NCBI GenBank assembly: GCA_963776375.1
Contig: CAVZMF010000008.1
Span: 5,022 to 69,021 of the forward strand
Origin: PALSA-612 sp963776375
GTDB taxonomy: Bacteria; Actinomycetota; Thermoleophilia; Gaiellales; Gaiellaceae
DNA: 64,000 nt
Reading direction: 5' to 3'
Positions 7,089 through 18,947 of the stretch are shown in pieces. Numbering within the stretch: the first letter of the stretch is position 1; each line of letters opens with the position of its first letter. The notes beneath the pieces are model-generated. The model was not told where the DNA came from. It searched no databases and worked only from the letters and a program-made list of their open reading frames with translations. The position numbers and the translations under genes were made by a program.

Positions 7089-10000
7089 TCAGAGCGGCGT
7101 GTTCATGTCGGTTTGGATCTGCGCCTGGGTGCGCGCGACGTTGTAGAGGCGCACGTCGTCGATCCGGCCCTGGAAGTACCGCCGGTAGATCGAGTCGCCG
7201 CCGATCGACAGCGGGTTCGTCGAGGTGGCGATGTTCCCGGTTCGCGCTTGGCTCGACGCGAGCACCCCGTTGACATACAGGGTCAAGGTCGCACCGTTGT
7301 AGGTGACGGCGAGGTGAGTCCAGGTGTTGACCGCGAGCGCCGCGGTTCCGTATACCGTGGTCGTCCCGGAGCCGGCGAACGTCCCACCGCCAGCCGGCCG
7401 ACTCGACGTCTTCGACGTCGCCTCCAGGTAGTAGTTGTCGTTGACCTTGTAGACCACGTCGCGCCAGGCGTTCGAGACCGCCTGCGGATACACCCACGCC
7501 TCCAGTGTCATCCCGGCGGTCAGACGCAACGATGGGGAGTCGGGGATCGTCACCCGCGCGCTCGTCCCGTTGAAGACGAGCGCATTCCCGTACTTTCCGG
7601 CCGTCGTCCACGTCGCCGTCCCGATTGTCCCGTTGTTGCCGGTAGCGGAGGAGTCCGCAACCGTCGTTCCCGTCCCCTCGTTGAACGAATACGCCGCCAC
7701 GAGTCCGGAGCCGGCCGCCAGGGTCTTCGCGCTCGCGATGTTCGAGTACCCGCTCAGATTGCGTCGCCGCGTCGACGGCCCGCACCCGATAGCTATAGCT
7801 CGTGTTCGCCGCGAGATTCGCGTCGTTGAACGACGTCGCCGACGGCTGTCCGACCTCGGCAAAGTTCGAGCAACCCGCGCCCTGACAGCGCTCCACCCGG
7901 TACCCCGTCACCCCCACATCGTCCGTCGATGCTGTCCAACTCAAATTGATCTGCGACGAGCTCACCGCCGACGCCACCAGATTCGTCGGCGCCGTCGGCG
8001 GCTGCGTGTCTGGACCCTGGCTGTTGATCGGAGTGTTCATGTCGCTCACGATCTGACCGGCGGTCAGCGCGACGTTGTAGATGCGGACCTCGTCGATTCT
8101 GCCGCTGAAGTACTGCCCGTACAGGAGGTCGCTCCCGATCGTCAAGGCGCCGGTCGACGTTGCGATCGGTCCGGTCTGAGCCCTGGTCGCCACCTGGGCT
8201 CCGTTGACGAAGATGCGCATCGTCGAGCCGTCGTAGGTGGCCGCGAGATGAGACCAGGCGTTCAGCGGCAAGGCTGACACCCCGCGCAACGAACTCGGAC
8301 TGAAGGTGCCTCCCATCGCGGGCGCCCCCGTATCCGAAGAGCCCTCCAGGTAGTAGATGTCGTCCTGCCCCTTGTAGATGACATCGCGCCAGCCACCCGA
8401 CGCAGTCGGATAGACCCACGCCTCCAACGTCATCGCCGAGGTCAAGTCGAGGGAGGCCGAGTCGTTGACGGTTCCGCGCGAGCTCGTTCCGTTGAAGACC
8501 GCCGCACCGCCGAACTTGCCGGACGTTGTCCACGTCGTGTTCGACAGCGTCCCGTTGTTCCCGAAGCCCGACCGGTCCGCGAAGGTCGTTCCCGAGACCT
8601 CGTCGAGGCCGTAGGCGGCAACCGGCGCCGGGCCAGCCGCCTGCTGGAACGTCGCGAGATAGCTCGCGTTTGCGTCCGGGACGACGATCAGATGGCTTCG
8701 CGCGCCGCCGTCCGACCAGGACGCGAACGTGTAGGGAGTTCCGCCCGAGCTCTGGTCACGGGCCTCGATCGTATGGTTGAAGCCGATCAGGGTGTCGTAG
8801 ACGAACGGCGTGACCTTGGCGATGCCGTCGAGGTAGAGCGTCAGCCCGGGCGGGGCCGTGTTGAACGTCAGATTGACTTTCTCCGGCCAGATGATCACCG
8901 ACGTGGTCGAGGTCAGGCCGTCCGAGTCGGTCACGGTGAGCGCGACCCTCCAGCGCGTGTTGCCGCTGAAGTCGTGGCCGGTCGTCGGAATCGTGAACGT
9001 CCCGCTCTTCACGCCGGTCACCGGAATGCCCGGATGGACGTGCCCCTCGTGCAGGAAGTCGATGTTCCAGGTGTAGGCGCTTGCCGGCAGCGAGCCGTCC
9101 TCGGCGTCCGTTGCGTCGCCGCTGAACGAGATCACGTCGCCGGCTCGGAACGTGGCGCCGTCGTGCGGGGTGAGGATCGTCGCTGTCGGCGGAGCGCCGA
9201 CACTGATCACGATCGGTGTCGAGAGCGTCGTGTTCGTGCCGTCGGAGACGAGTGAGCCTGGCCGTGTACTTGCCGGCCTGCGTGTAGGTATGACTCGGGT
9301 TCGCGGCCGTAGACGTGCCGCCGTCGCCGAACGTCCACGAGTACGTGAGCGGTTGCCCCTCGGGATCCGACGAGCCGGCGCTCGAGAAATTCACGGTCAG
9401 CGGCGCGGGCCCCGAGGTCGGATTGTCCGCCGAGACGACCGCTATCGGCGCCTGGTTCGACTGGAAATAGCGGATCCTGCGGATCTTGCTGACGCCGAAG
9501 GTGCCGCCGACGTCCGAGTAGCCGAGGTCGACGTAGTAGAGCGCGCCGTCCGGGCCTTCGGTCAGGTAGACGATGTCGCCGTACGGCCCGTCGACGCTCC
9601 CGTCAGCCGGCTCGAAGTTGAACACGCCATTGACCTTCCCGCTCGCGTCCAGCGTCAGGAACTTGATCCAGTTCTGCGTGTAGTCGGCGAAGAAGTAGGC
9701 TCCCCTGGTACGCGCTCGGAAACTGCGTGCCGTGATAGACGAACCCACCGGTGACACACGCGTCCCGGCCGTTGTGCGGATACGCGTAGATGGGATCGGT
9801 GTACGGCGCGCCGCAGGCCCCCTCGCAGTTCGGCCAGCCGTAGTTGGCACCGGCGACGCCGAGGTCCACCTCCTCCTTCGCGGTCGAGTTGTCGTTGCCA
9901 CCGACGTCGCCGACAAAGAACCTGCCGGTCGGCGCGTCGTAGTAGGCGCGATACGGGTTGCGAAGCCCGAGCGCCCAGATCGAGTCGACGTTCGGTCCCG

Positions 10001-11565
10001 ATCCGTCGTAGAACGGGTTGTCGGTCGGAATCGTTCCGTCCTTGTTGATCCGGTGGATCTTGCCGCGCGGGTTGTTCAGCAACTGGGAATTGCTGGCGGT
10101 GAAGTGTTCACCGGTCGTGAAGTAGAGCTTGCCGTCGTTTCCGAAGTTGATCGCGCCGCCGTGATGCTCGGCATTCGCGTCCTGCGGATCCTGGTACAGG
10201 ACCAGCTCGCTGCCGGCAACTGTCCCTGTCAGGGACGCGTTCGCGGTGAAGCGCGACAGGCGATCCCGGTTCGGGCTCCCGAGCGTGTAGAAAACGTAGT
10301 AGAAGCGGTTGGTGGTGAAATTGGGATCGAGGGCGATGTCGTAAATCCCCTGCTGCACACCCGCCGAGCCGATATTCGTCAGCTGCAGGAAGGGCGTCGG
10401 GATCCGGCTGTGTATACGGAGGCGGCAGAACCTTGATCGTCCCCGCGAGCTCCACGACAAGCATGCGTCCGTCCGGAAGGAACTCGATGCTCGTCGGCAG
10501 ATTGAAACCGGTCGCCAGCACCTCGTTCTGGAAATGGTTCGTGTTCGCGACGTTGACGGTTACCGGCGCCGACGTCGTCAGGTTGCCAGCCGCGTCGCGC
10601 GCGCGCGCTGTCAGCGTGTGCGCGCCGTTCGAGACCGTGCGCGTGTCCCAGGCGAGCCCGTACGGGGCATCGAAATCCTCCGCACCACTGGCGACGCCGT
10701 CCACGAAGAACTGCACGCCAACGACACCGACGTTGTCGCTCGCATCGGCCATGACGTTGACGATGTCGCCGACCTGGGCGTTAAGGGCCGGCGACGTGAT
10801 CGAGACCGACGGTGGTGTTGGATCGGGCTGCTGGACTCCGATCGGGGTCGTCATGTCCGACTGGATCTGGCCCTGCGTCAGGGCAACGCTGTAGATGCGG
10901 ACCTCGTCGATTCGACCCTGGAAGTACTGGCCGTACAGTGCGTCGCCGCCGATCGTCAACGCTCCCGTCGAGGTCGCGATCGATCCCGTCTGCGCTTTGC
11001 TGGCAACCTGCGTGCCGTTCACGAACAGCCGCATCGTCGACCCGTCGTAGGTCGCGGCAAGATGCGACCAGGCGTTCAGCGGCAGCGGCGACGCTCCGAT
11101 CAACGGGCTCGGGCTAAACGTGCCACCCACTACGGGGGGGCCTCCCGGAGACGAGCCCTCCAGGTAGTAGATGTCGTTGGTTCCCTTGTAGATCACGTCG
11201 CGCCAGTCGCCGGACGCCGTCGGATACACCCACGCCTCGAGTGTCATCGCCGAGGTCAGATCCAACGACGCCGAGTCGGGAACGGTCACGCGTGCACCCG
11301 ACCCGTCGAAGACCAGCGCACCGCCAAACTCCCCGGACGTCGTCCACGCCGCCGTCCCGGTCGTGCCCGAGTTGCCACTCCCCGAGGCGTCGCCGACCGT
11401 CGCGCCCGAACCCTCGTCGAACGCGTATGCCGCGACCAGGCCGGCCGGCGCGCCGCGGGCAACCCTCGCCGACTGCAAGAAGCCTACGAACAGGAGCGAG
11501 AGGGCAACGAGCAGAACCCAACTCGAATACCTCCGCCCGTGGCCAGCCACGCGCGACATCGTCAC
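7089..11565 (-). CDS. Large secreted LamG / glucose-sorbosone dehydrogenase-like protein, four frameshifts
   Basis: About 1,490 residues across one minus-strand gene. Order: Sec signal peptide, LamG domain 1 (AMTLEAWVYPTASGDW), an Ig-like segment, a GSDH/PQQ-type beta-propeller (GFNLPTSIEFLPDGRMLVVE, then DIALDPNF, HHGGAINFGNDGKLYFTTG and LGLRNPYRAYYD), a PKD domain (YSWTFGDGGTSTAANPSH), a beta-rich linker, LamG 2, a fibronectin III domain, and LamG 3 to the stop. Single extra bases at about 10400, 9704, 9250 and 7761 break the frame; every domain continues cleanly across each break. It probably acts outside the cell on sugars or polymers. LamG domains usually bind glycans. It is not clearly in an operon. 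Confidence 0.8.
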
Positions 11566-11711
11566 CTACCCGCCCCGCCGCGCTCGCCCGCGGCCGCCGC
11601 CTAGCGCCACGAACCGCCCTCGACCCTCTCCCGCATCGAGGCCGATCATAGATCGCCATAGATCGCCCTGGCCCCGGGGGAAAGGCTAGGTTTTCGCGAT
11701 CAGCTCCGCCG

Positions 11712-11876
11712 GTGGTTCGTGACCCGGCACGAGGACATCCGGACGAGCTCTCCCGCGAGCGCGAGCGGCGGGCGCGCATCGTCGAGCACGTGCGACGGCA
11801 CTTGACCGCGCTCGAGCGAGAGGCGAACCTCCTCGATGGCTTCGGCCAGCAACTCGGCTGCCGTCATGAGCGGTGA
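11712..11876 (+). CDS. Possible small charged helical protein
   Basis: A 54-codon frame from GTG at 11712, rich in Arg and Glu (DELSRERERRARIVEHVRRHL), with codon use like the neighbours. Its TGA overlaps the GTG of the downstream lipoprotein gene as GTGA, a pattern used for translational coupling throughout this window. No family is recognised and no ribosome site is obvious. It could be a chance frame. Confidence 0.3.
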   Translation: MVRDPARGHPDELSRERERRARIVEHVRRHLTALEREANLLDGFGQQLGCRHER

Positions 11877-12443
11877 AGTCTGAACTAGACTCAGCTCGAG
11901 TGCGGTCGCTGACTCTCTCCGGGGTACTCGCTGTTGCGCTCTTCGGCGTCGTTCTTGCCGGGTGCGGCGGGTCGAGCTCCGATACCAAGGCGAACGAGGC
12001 CTATGCGGACGGCGTCTGCACCGCCGTGGCCTCGTGGGAGCAGTCCATCAAGGACATCGCGACCGACTTCAGCGGCGGCATCTCGAAGGCGTCGCTGCAG
12101 AAGAAGCTCGACCAGGCGCAAACGGCCACGAACAAGCTCGTGAGCGAGATCAAGGCCGTGCCGCCGCCGAACACCGATGAGGGGAAGGCGGCCAAGCAGC
12201 AGCTCGAATCAGCTGACGGGCGACGTCAAGACAACCGTCAACGCCGCCAAGAGCTCGCTGGCGCAGGTCCAGGACAACGCCTCGCTCGCCACCATCACCG
12301 CGGCGGTCGCAGCGCTTGCACCGCAGGTGCAGAGCCTCGTCAGCGAGGCGACGTCCGCCATCGGCACCCTGAAGGACGCCGGAGGCTCGCTCGGCAAGGC
12401 CTTCAAGAGCACCGACTCCTGCACGAGCCTGAATCCGACGTAG
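11873..12443 (+). CDS. Small lipoprotein, one frameshift
   Basis: The N terminus is a lipoprotein signal: a hydrophobic stretch ending in the lipobox LAGC, followed by GGSSSD. The mature part (~165 residues) is helical, with KASLQKKLDQAQTATNKLV in the first half and AQVQDNASLATITAAVAAL in the second. One extra base at about 12210 joins the two halves. It resembles the secreted protein at 54673-55251, including the C-x(3)-A-x-W-E segment near the mature start. Start could also be GTG at 11900. It should be anchored to the outer face of the membrane. Function unknown. Confidence 0.72.
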
Positions 12444-12446
12444 CCG

Positions 12447-13474
12447 TTACGTCTGGTCGGCGACGTGCACGAGTAGCTTTCCGGTCTTCTCGCCGGTGAA
12501 CAGCCGGCGCAGCGCGCCCGGGGCCTGCTCGAATCCCTGGATGATCGTCTCCTCGTACCGGAGCTTGCCCCGCCCGTACATGTCGCCCAGGTAGGCCATC
12601 GCGTCGAGGAAGCGATCGGCGTGGTCGGTGATGATGAACCCCGCATCGTCGCCCGCTGCATGAGGATCTGGCCGATGTGGATCTGCCCCTGCCAGTCGCT
12701 CCCCGCGGCGTCGTACTGGGAGATCATCCCGCAGAGGATGATGCGGGCGCGGAAGTTGAGCCGCAACAGCACGTGGTCCATCACCTCGCCGCCGACGTTC
12801 TCGAAGTCGACGTCCACGCCCTTCGGCGTGGCCGCGACGAGCTGCTCGCGCCAGTCGGCGGCGGTGCGGTCGACCCAGGCGTCGAAGCCGAGGTCCTCGA
12901 CCACGTGGCGGCAGTTCTCGGCACCGCCGGCGATGCCGACGACGTAGGCGCCGCGGTCCTTCGCGATCTGGCCGGCGATCGAGCCGACGGCGCCCGAGGC
13001 GGCGGAGACGACGACGGTGTCGCCTTCCTTCACCTCCGCCATCTCGATGCCGACGAATGCCGTCAGGCCCGTGTGGCCGAGGGCGCCCAGGTACGCGGTG
13101 ACCGGCGCCTGGAGCGGATCGGGAAGCGGAAAGAAGCCTGCCTCGGGCCCGGCGACGCAGTACTCCTGCCACTGCGTGTAGCCGGAGACGAGCGCTCCCG
13201 GCTCGAACCCCTCGCGGCGCGACTCGACCACCTGGCCGATGCCGATCCCGCGCATCACCTCGCCGAGCTCGACTGGAGGCGAGTACTGCCGCATGTCGCT
13301 CATCCACAGCCGATTCGTCGGGTCGAGCGAGAGGTAGAGCGTGCGGACGAGGATCTCCCCGTCGGTGACCTCGGGGACGGGCTCGCTGACCAGCTCGAGG
13401 TCACCCTCGGTCGGCGCGCCGACCGGGCGCCTGCGCAGGCGGTAGGCGCGGTTTGTCAGGGCGGTCGTGCTCAT
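12447..13474 (-). CDS. NADP-dependent medium-chain oxidoreductase (prostaglandin/leukotriene reductase type), one frameshift
   Basis: About 342 residues, MDR superfamily without structural zinc. The N-terminal GroES-like domain has YLSLDPTNRLWMSD, and the Rossmann domain has VVVSAASGAVGSIAGQIAK with GIAGGAENCR. One missing base at about 12642 separates RATMRG from FIITDHADRF, both standard for the family. ATG at 13474 has GGAGGAG before it. Homologues reduce the double bond of alpha,beta-unsaturated ketones with NADPH, which fits the ketone theme. It is last in operon 1 and is convergent with the lipoprotein gene only four bases away. Confidence 0.85.
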
Positions 13475-13494
13475 GTCTCCTCCCAAGCTCGCGT

Positions 13495-13947
13495 TTACGT
13501 GACCCGGAACACCCGGTACTCGACGATCGGCCCGGGGTGAAGCCTGCCCTGGGCGACGAAGACGGTCCGGTTGACCCACTCGTAGCGCGGGTCGCCCGTC
13601 TCGAGGCGCGGGCACGTGCGGAAGTAGTGGTCTTCCCAGTCGCTCGACTTCTCGCCCGCGTTCGCCGCCTTCGCGGCTTCCGTGTACTCGATCAGGCCGA
13701 AGTACTGGACGTAGATGTGCGCGCCGTCGTGCGTGTTCAGCGTGAGGCGCACGTCGAGACGGCCCCAGCCGTCGGGGCCGACGAGCACCCAGTCGGCACC
13801 GCCCGTGCCGACGGTGCCCCGGATGCGCTCGCCCTTCACCTCGCCGGCGAGCACCTCGCGGATCCGGCGCGTGCCGAACGGCCCCGCGCCGACCGGCACC
13901 GCCTCCTCGAGCTCCGCCGTGAAGTCGAACTCGTGCACGAGCTCCAT
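13495..13947 (-). CDS. DUF3237 domain protein
   Basis: A 150-residue protein matching the DUF3237 beta-barrel family: MELVHEFDFTAELEEAVPVG, then GPFGTRRIREVLAGEVKGERI, GADWVLVGPDGWGRLDVR and HIYVQYFGLIEY. The family is of unknown biochemical role but often sits in aromatic or ketone catabolic clusters. It lies two bases behind the carboxylase gamma gene and 20 bases before the oxidoreductase, so it is probably co-transcribed. The frame is intact although the three carboxylase genes upstream of it are heavily broken. Confidence 0.8.
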   Translation of the reverse strand: MELVHEFDFTAELEEAVPVGAGPFGTRRIREVLAGEVKGERIRGTVGTGGADWVLVGPDGWGRLDVRLTLNTHDGAHIYVQYFGLIEYTEAAKAANAGEKSSDWEDHYFRTCPRLETGDPRYEWVNRTVFVAQGRLHPGPIVEYRVFRVT

Positions 13948-13949
13948 CG

Positions 13950-14443
13950 TCAGACCGGCAGCTCCCTTCCCAGCCAGTCCCGGTAGAAGCCCTCCAGGTC
14001 GGGCAGGAAGTCGTGGATCGGCGGGTAGCCGGGCGGCACGGCCTCGACCTCGAGCTGGGTGTAGCAGCCGGGGCAGAAGTACTCGCGCAGGTGGTCCCAG
14101 GCAGGGTCGCCGTGCATCATCTCCGGGTAGATCTCGAGCAGCTTCTCCTCGGTGTCGCGCACGTGCGATCAGGGCTTCGAGCTTCCAGTTCTCCGTGTGC
14201 TCGCAGAACTCGTGCCCGCAGTGGAGCACTTGACCACGTAGCGGCCGCCGCCCTTGGAGACGATGTACAGGTGCTCGCCGAACGGCAGCACGATCGGGTC
14301 GTCCCAGGGAGCGCGCGCCTGGAGCAGCTCGACGTACGTGTCGAAGCGGGCCGGGTCCTTGTAGCCCGACTGGATCGCCTTGACCGGTGCCGGTCGAGGC
14401 GCTCGTCGACGAGGTCCGCCAGCATCTGCTTGTCGACCTTCAT
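13950..14443 (-). CDS. acxC: Acetone carboxylase gamma subunit, several frameshifts
   Basis: About 164 residues, the usual length for AcxC. It starts MKVDKQMLADLVDE and continues AIQSGYKDPARFDTYVELLQ, then APWDDPIVLPFGEHLYIV. Two Cys pairs follow (CGHEFC and CPGC), which suggest a metal site, then YPPIHDFLPDLEGFYRDWLG at the end. Breaks at about 14385, 14227 and 14165 each need one base. This small subunit is characteristic of true acetone carboxylases and distinguishes them from hydantoinases. ATG at 14443 overlaps the alpha gene's end by spacing of three bases. The enzyme converts acetone, bicarbonate and ATP to acetoacetate, AMP and phosphate. Confidence 0.85.
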
Positions 14444-14446
14444 GGC

Positions 14447-16767
14447 TCAGCCCTCCAGGCTCGCCCGCGCGAGCATCGCCTTGGACGATGTCGACCTCGG
14501 GCGTCGGCACCGGGAAGTCGAAGTCCGCGGGGAGGTCCCAGAACTCGCGGAACTCCGCGGCCCAGCGCTCGGAGAGCCGCATCGACTCCGCGTACATGCG
14601 CTGTGATGTGCGGGTCGAAGTCGCTCGCCGTTGCATGGGCGAGGATCCGCTCGCGCTGGCCGGCCATCCACTCGCGCACCGGCACGGCCTTGGCGCGGCG
14701 CTGCTCGCGCGCCTCGGCGCGACGCCTTGCGGCGCCTCCGGTCGATCGACCAGCGGCCGTCGTCTCCCGCGCGGCGACCACGCCGTAGACCGACTCGGCG
14801 AAGCGCGGGAGCAGGTAGCCGTCGTCGAGGTCCTCCATCGACGTGCTCGGGCTTGCGGTCGAGCGGATCGCCCAGCCCGTCGCCGCCGCGGAAGACGCAG
14901 AGGTACAGGTCGCCCTGCTGCATCAGCTCCGGGAGCGTCGAGCGTCTGCTGGTCGAAGTCCCGGCGGCCGGTGATCGAGCCGCTCGACGTTCGATTCCTC
15001 GGGGTCGGGCTCGTGCGTCGGGTACGGCTCGCTGCGCGGCGACAGCTCGAAGAAGTTCGTGTCGCGGATGTTGTGCCGATAGCCGGCCGGCGCCGGATAG
15101 CCGCCCCACAGCCCGGAATGCAGTGGAGCACGGGCCGTTGCCGATGTTCTGCATCTCGAAGAACGGGCGTCTTCCAGGCGAGGCGCAGGCACTCGTAGCC
15201 CGAGCCGCCGCGGTGGCGCCCGGCCCGGCGGTCGTTGGGCTTGACCCGCTGGCCCAGGTAGAGGAAGGGCTCGATGCAGCTCCCACATCTCCAGGTCGCC
15301 CATGTCGCCCTCGGGGTTCCACATCGCCGCGCCGTAGTCGAGCCCGTCCAGCGACCATCTTCGCGCCGCCGCCGCACGCAGGACAGGCCGAAGTTCGTCG
15401 TCGCCGACTGCTGTGCCGAAGTGGTCGATGCCGCCGCCCTGGAACACGTTCGGCGGTGAACGCCGTAGGGCGCCAGCACCTCCTCGACGAAACCGCGCGC
15501 CTGCAGCCCGCGCGACAGGAGCTTGATGAACCCGGTGAAGGACGGGATCAGGAAGCCACCAGGCGATGCCGGTCGAGGCCGCCGGGTTGTAGTGGTTCGT
15601 CCACGTGCCGGGCGGGAAGTTCGTGCGCAGGCCGATGTAGGCGCCGTCGTTGACCTTGTCGTTCAGATCAGCGTCTGCGTCAGCTGCACCCAGATCGCGC
15701 CCTGCATCGCCGAGGGCGTGCAGTTGCACGAGTGGTAGCCCCAGGCCGAGGCGCCGTCGTAGTCGAGCTCGAGCATGCCGTCGCGCGGTGATCCGCAGCT
15801 CGACCGGCGCGTGCATCAGCGTGTCGCGCCGTGCGTAGGACGGGAGCTGCTGCTCGGCGGCGAACGGCACGCTCGTTGAACGCGGGCGCGCGGTAGCGGC
15901 CGGGGATCAGTCATCTCCCTCAGCCGGCTCTGGAACGAGCGCCGCCCGTCCTCGATGCACCTCGCGGACGAACTGCTTGTAGGTGTCGATGCCCTCCTCG
16001 AGGATCACCCGCTCGACCGCCTCGCGGATCATGTGGCAGCCCGGCCAGCGCGCGTGCGCTCGTCGAGCGTCCAGTACATCGGCGTGCGCGTGCCCTTCAG
16101 GCCGGCGAGCATGTGGTCGCGCTGAACAGCCGGTCGTCGGCGCCGATCTTGCGTGCGGGGAGGTCGATGCCGTCCTCGTAGCGGGTGATCGGGCCGACCG
16201 GCACGCCGCCCGGCGTCTTGGCGCCGATGTCGATCTCGTGCGTGACCCCGCCGCCCAGCCGACGAGCTCGCTCCTCCCAGAAGATCGGCACGATCGTCTG
16301 GACGTCGGCGTTGTGGACGTCGCCGATCATCGCGTCGTTGTTGCAGAAGATGTCGCCCGGCGCGATGCCCGGGTTCTCCTCGTAGCCCTGCGCGGATCAT
16401 GTACTTGATCGCGTCCGACATGGTGTGGACGTGGACGATGATCCCGCGCGAGAGCGCGACCGAGTCGCCCTCGGGCGTGTAGAGCACGAAGCACAGCTCG
16501 CCGATCTCCTTGACGATCGGGCTGGCGGAGATGTTCAGCGCGGTCTCGCGGGCGGAGACGAGGCCGCCGCGCAGGCGGGAGAAGAGCTTCTCGTAGCGGA
16601 TCGGGTCGCGCCGCGCTTGAGGTCGAGGGCCTCCAGGCCCCAGTAGGACCGGTCTCGCCGAACAGGCGCTCCGGACTCGTCCAGCATCTGCTGGAGCGTC
16701 TGCCGTCCCAGCCGAGCGGCCGCGCGGCCGACGGCTCGAGTGCGCGGCTTGCATCAGTGATCGTCAT
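14447..16767 (-). CDS. acxB: Acetone carboxylase alpha subunit (HyuB-like), many frameshifts
   Basis: About 770 residues once indels are ignored, matching the family length. Clear blocks: MTITDASRALEPSAARPLGWDG at the start (first part), FSRLRGGLVSARETALNISA, EIGELCFVLYTPEGDSVAL, GIIVHVHTMSDAIKYMI, HNADVQTIVPIFWEERA, HEIDIGAKTPGGVPVG, and near the end FWDLPADFDFPVPTPEVDIV. Frame changes occur roughly every 50-200 bases. Family members bind metal (Mn) and receive the phosphorylated substrates. ATG at 16767 directly follows the beta gene. The substrate could be another methyl ketone rather than acetone. Confidence 0.82.
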
Positions 16768-18947
16768 GGCCGTCAGCTCCTCGGTCTCGAGATGGAAGAT
16801 CAGGTGCTGGTCGAGCCGGGCTCTGCGCCCGGGCGGGATCGCGAACGTGTCCGCCGGCGACTCGACGATCGCCGGCCCGGCGATCACGTGGCCGGCGCGC
16901 AGGTCGTCCTGCTCGTAGATCGGCGTGTCGCCAAGTCCGCCTGCCACCAGACCGGCCGCGTCGCCTTCGCGGCGGGCGGCTCGGCGGTCGCCCAGCGGCT
17001 CGACCGGGAGCGACGGCTTCTCGACCTCCACGGAGCCGGTCACGATGGCGTACGTGACCAGGTAGCCGAGCTCGGGCGAGCTGGCGCGAGCGCGCGTAGA
17101 GCTTGCCGTAGGCGTCCTCGAAGGCCTCGATCAGCGCGTCGACGTCGGCTCGCGGTCCTCGAGGCGACTGGTGCGGCGAGTAGATCTCGATGTCGTTGAG
17201 CTGCCCGAAGTACTGCATCCGCACGAAGCGGCGGAACGTGACCTCGTCCTCGGCCTTGCCGGACTTCGCGAACTCGTCCGCCACCTGCTCGCGCAGGGCA
17301 TCGCCACGCCTGCTGTCGATCGCCGCGGCCGCTGCCCAGCTTCGCCTCCGCGGGCGCGCCCGGGCGGGATGGGCAGGTCGATCGTGAGGTCGTAGCGGTA
17401 GGCGTAGTCGCCGCAGGCGCAGCCGAAGGCGGAGAAGCCGGCCGCCCACGCCGGCACGAGCACGTCGCGGTAGGGCACGCCGGCTCGCTGTAGCCGGCGA
17501 CGTGCAACGGCCCGCCGCCGCCGTAGCAGAAGCAGCGTGTAGTCGACCGGCGAGTAGCCCTTGCCGAGGACCTGCGCCGGCCGCCTGGTAGCGGAGCGTC
17601 TCGTCGAACAGCTCGATGATGCCGGCGGCCGCCTCCTCCACCGACAGCCCCAGCGGCCGAGCGATCTGCTCCTCGATCGCGGCCGCGCGGCGCGCTCGGC
17701 GTCCAGCTTCACGTCGCCGCCGAGGAAGTAGTCGGGGTTGACGCGGCCGAGGACGAGGTTGAGATCGATGACGCTCGGCGTCTCGAGCCCGCCCTCGGGC
17801 CAGCAGACGCCGATCCTCGCGCCGGCGGAGTCCGGCCCGAGCTCGGGCCGGCCGGAGTTGGGGTCGATGCGGACGAACGAGCCCGTCCCGGCGCCGATCG
17901 AGTCCACCTGGACCAGCGGCAGGTTGAGGATGAAACGTCCGAAGTCCGGCGTCGGCGTGATCTGGAACTCGCCGTCGGTGATCAGCGCGATGTCGAAGGA
18001 AGTACCGCCGATATCCGTGCAGACGACGTTCGGGAGGCCGAGCTTCTCGGCCAGATACCGCGCACCGATGACACCGCCGATCGGGCCGGAGATCAGCGTC
18101 CGCGCCAGCTCACGCGCCTCCACCGAGATCGTGCCGCCGTGCGCGGCCATGATCGCGCAGATCGAACGCCGGCCCCGGCCTCGCGGGTGACGGCGCGTAC
18201 GCGCTCGAGCTGCTCGCGCGAAGGCTCGGCCGCATACGCCTCGATCAGGGTGGAGTTGAGCCGCGGGAAGTCGCGCCGCATCGGGTACAGCTCGGTGGAG
18301 AGGAACACGCTAGGCCCGCTGCCGTTCAGGCGCCAGCTCGGACGCACACTTCCTCGATCAGCTCGCGGACGCGTCCTCGTGCCCGGAGTTGCGGTAGCGA
18401 GTAGCAGCAAGTAGACGACGATCGCAGTCGACGCCCGCGTCGATGCAGCGCCGCTCGCGGCCGCGCGCACCTCGTCCTCGTACAGCGGGATCGCGACATC
18501 GCCGAAGCAGGTCGATCCGCTCGCGCACGCCCTCGCATCAGCTTCGCGCGGGACGAGCGGTTCGTTGTGGTAGTGGGTGGCGACATGCAGGCGGTCCGAG
18601 TACGGGTAGCCGAGGTAGGTCTGGATCCCGCGCTCGAGCTTGAAGGTGTCCTCGATCCCGCCGGAGACGATGCAGCCGACCTTGCGGCCCTTGCGCTCGA
18701 GCAGGCGGTTGAGCATCGCCGTGCCCGAGTAGATCCCGGAGACCATCTGCGGGAAGGCGGAGCTCGGCTCGAGGCCCCAGTAGCGCAGCGCGTCCTCGGG
18801 TCGAGCGCATGAAGCCGACGCGACTCGTCCTCGGGCGTCGTCTGGGCCTTGCCGACGACGAACTGCGCCGGCGCGGTCGACGATGAACGTGTCGGTCATC
18901 GTCCCGCCGGCGTCGATCGCGAGGACGCGGGGGTTGCGCTCGGCCAT
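16754..18947 (-). CDS. acxA: Acetone carboxylase beta subunit (HyuA-like ATPase), many frameshifts
   Basis: About 725 residues, the expected length. It opens with the actin-fold phosphate loop RVLAIDAGGTMTDTFIVDRAG, then YSGTAMLNRLLERKG, GCIVSGGIEDTFKLERG, GGTISVEARELARTLISGP, VVCTDIGGTSFDIALITDGE and ends near IFHLETEELTA. These are HyuA/AcxA hallmarks for ATP-dependent substrate activation. Breaks I resolved at about 18870, 18826 and 18800 are single extra bases. ATG at 18947 overlaps the cupin stop (TGATG) and has GGAGGAG upstream. The 3' end is uncertain because the conserved frame runs into the alpha start; 16754 is the nearest stop in a compatible frame. Confidence 0.82.

Noticed and set aside
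7113..10436. Several long plus-strand frames opposite the LamG/GSDH gene
   Set aside because: They are Arg-rich shadows without domains; the minus-strand reading gives continuous known domains.
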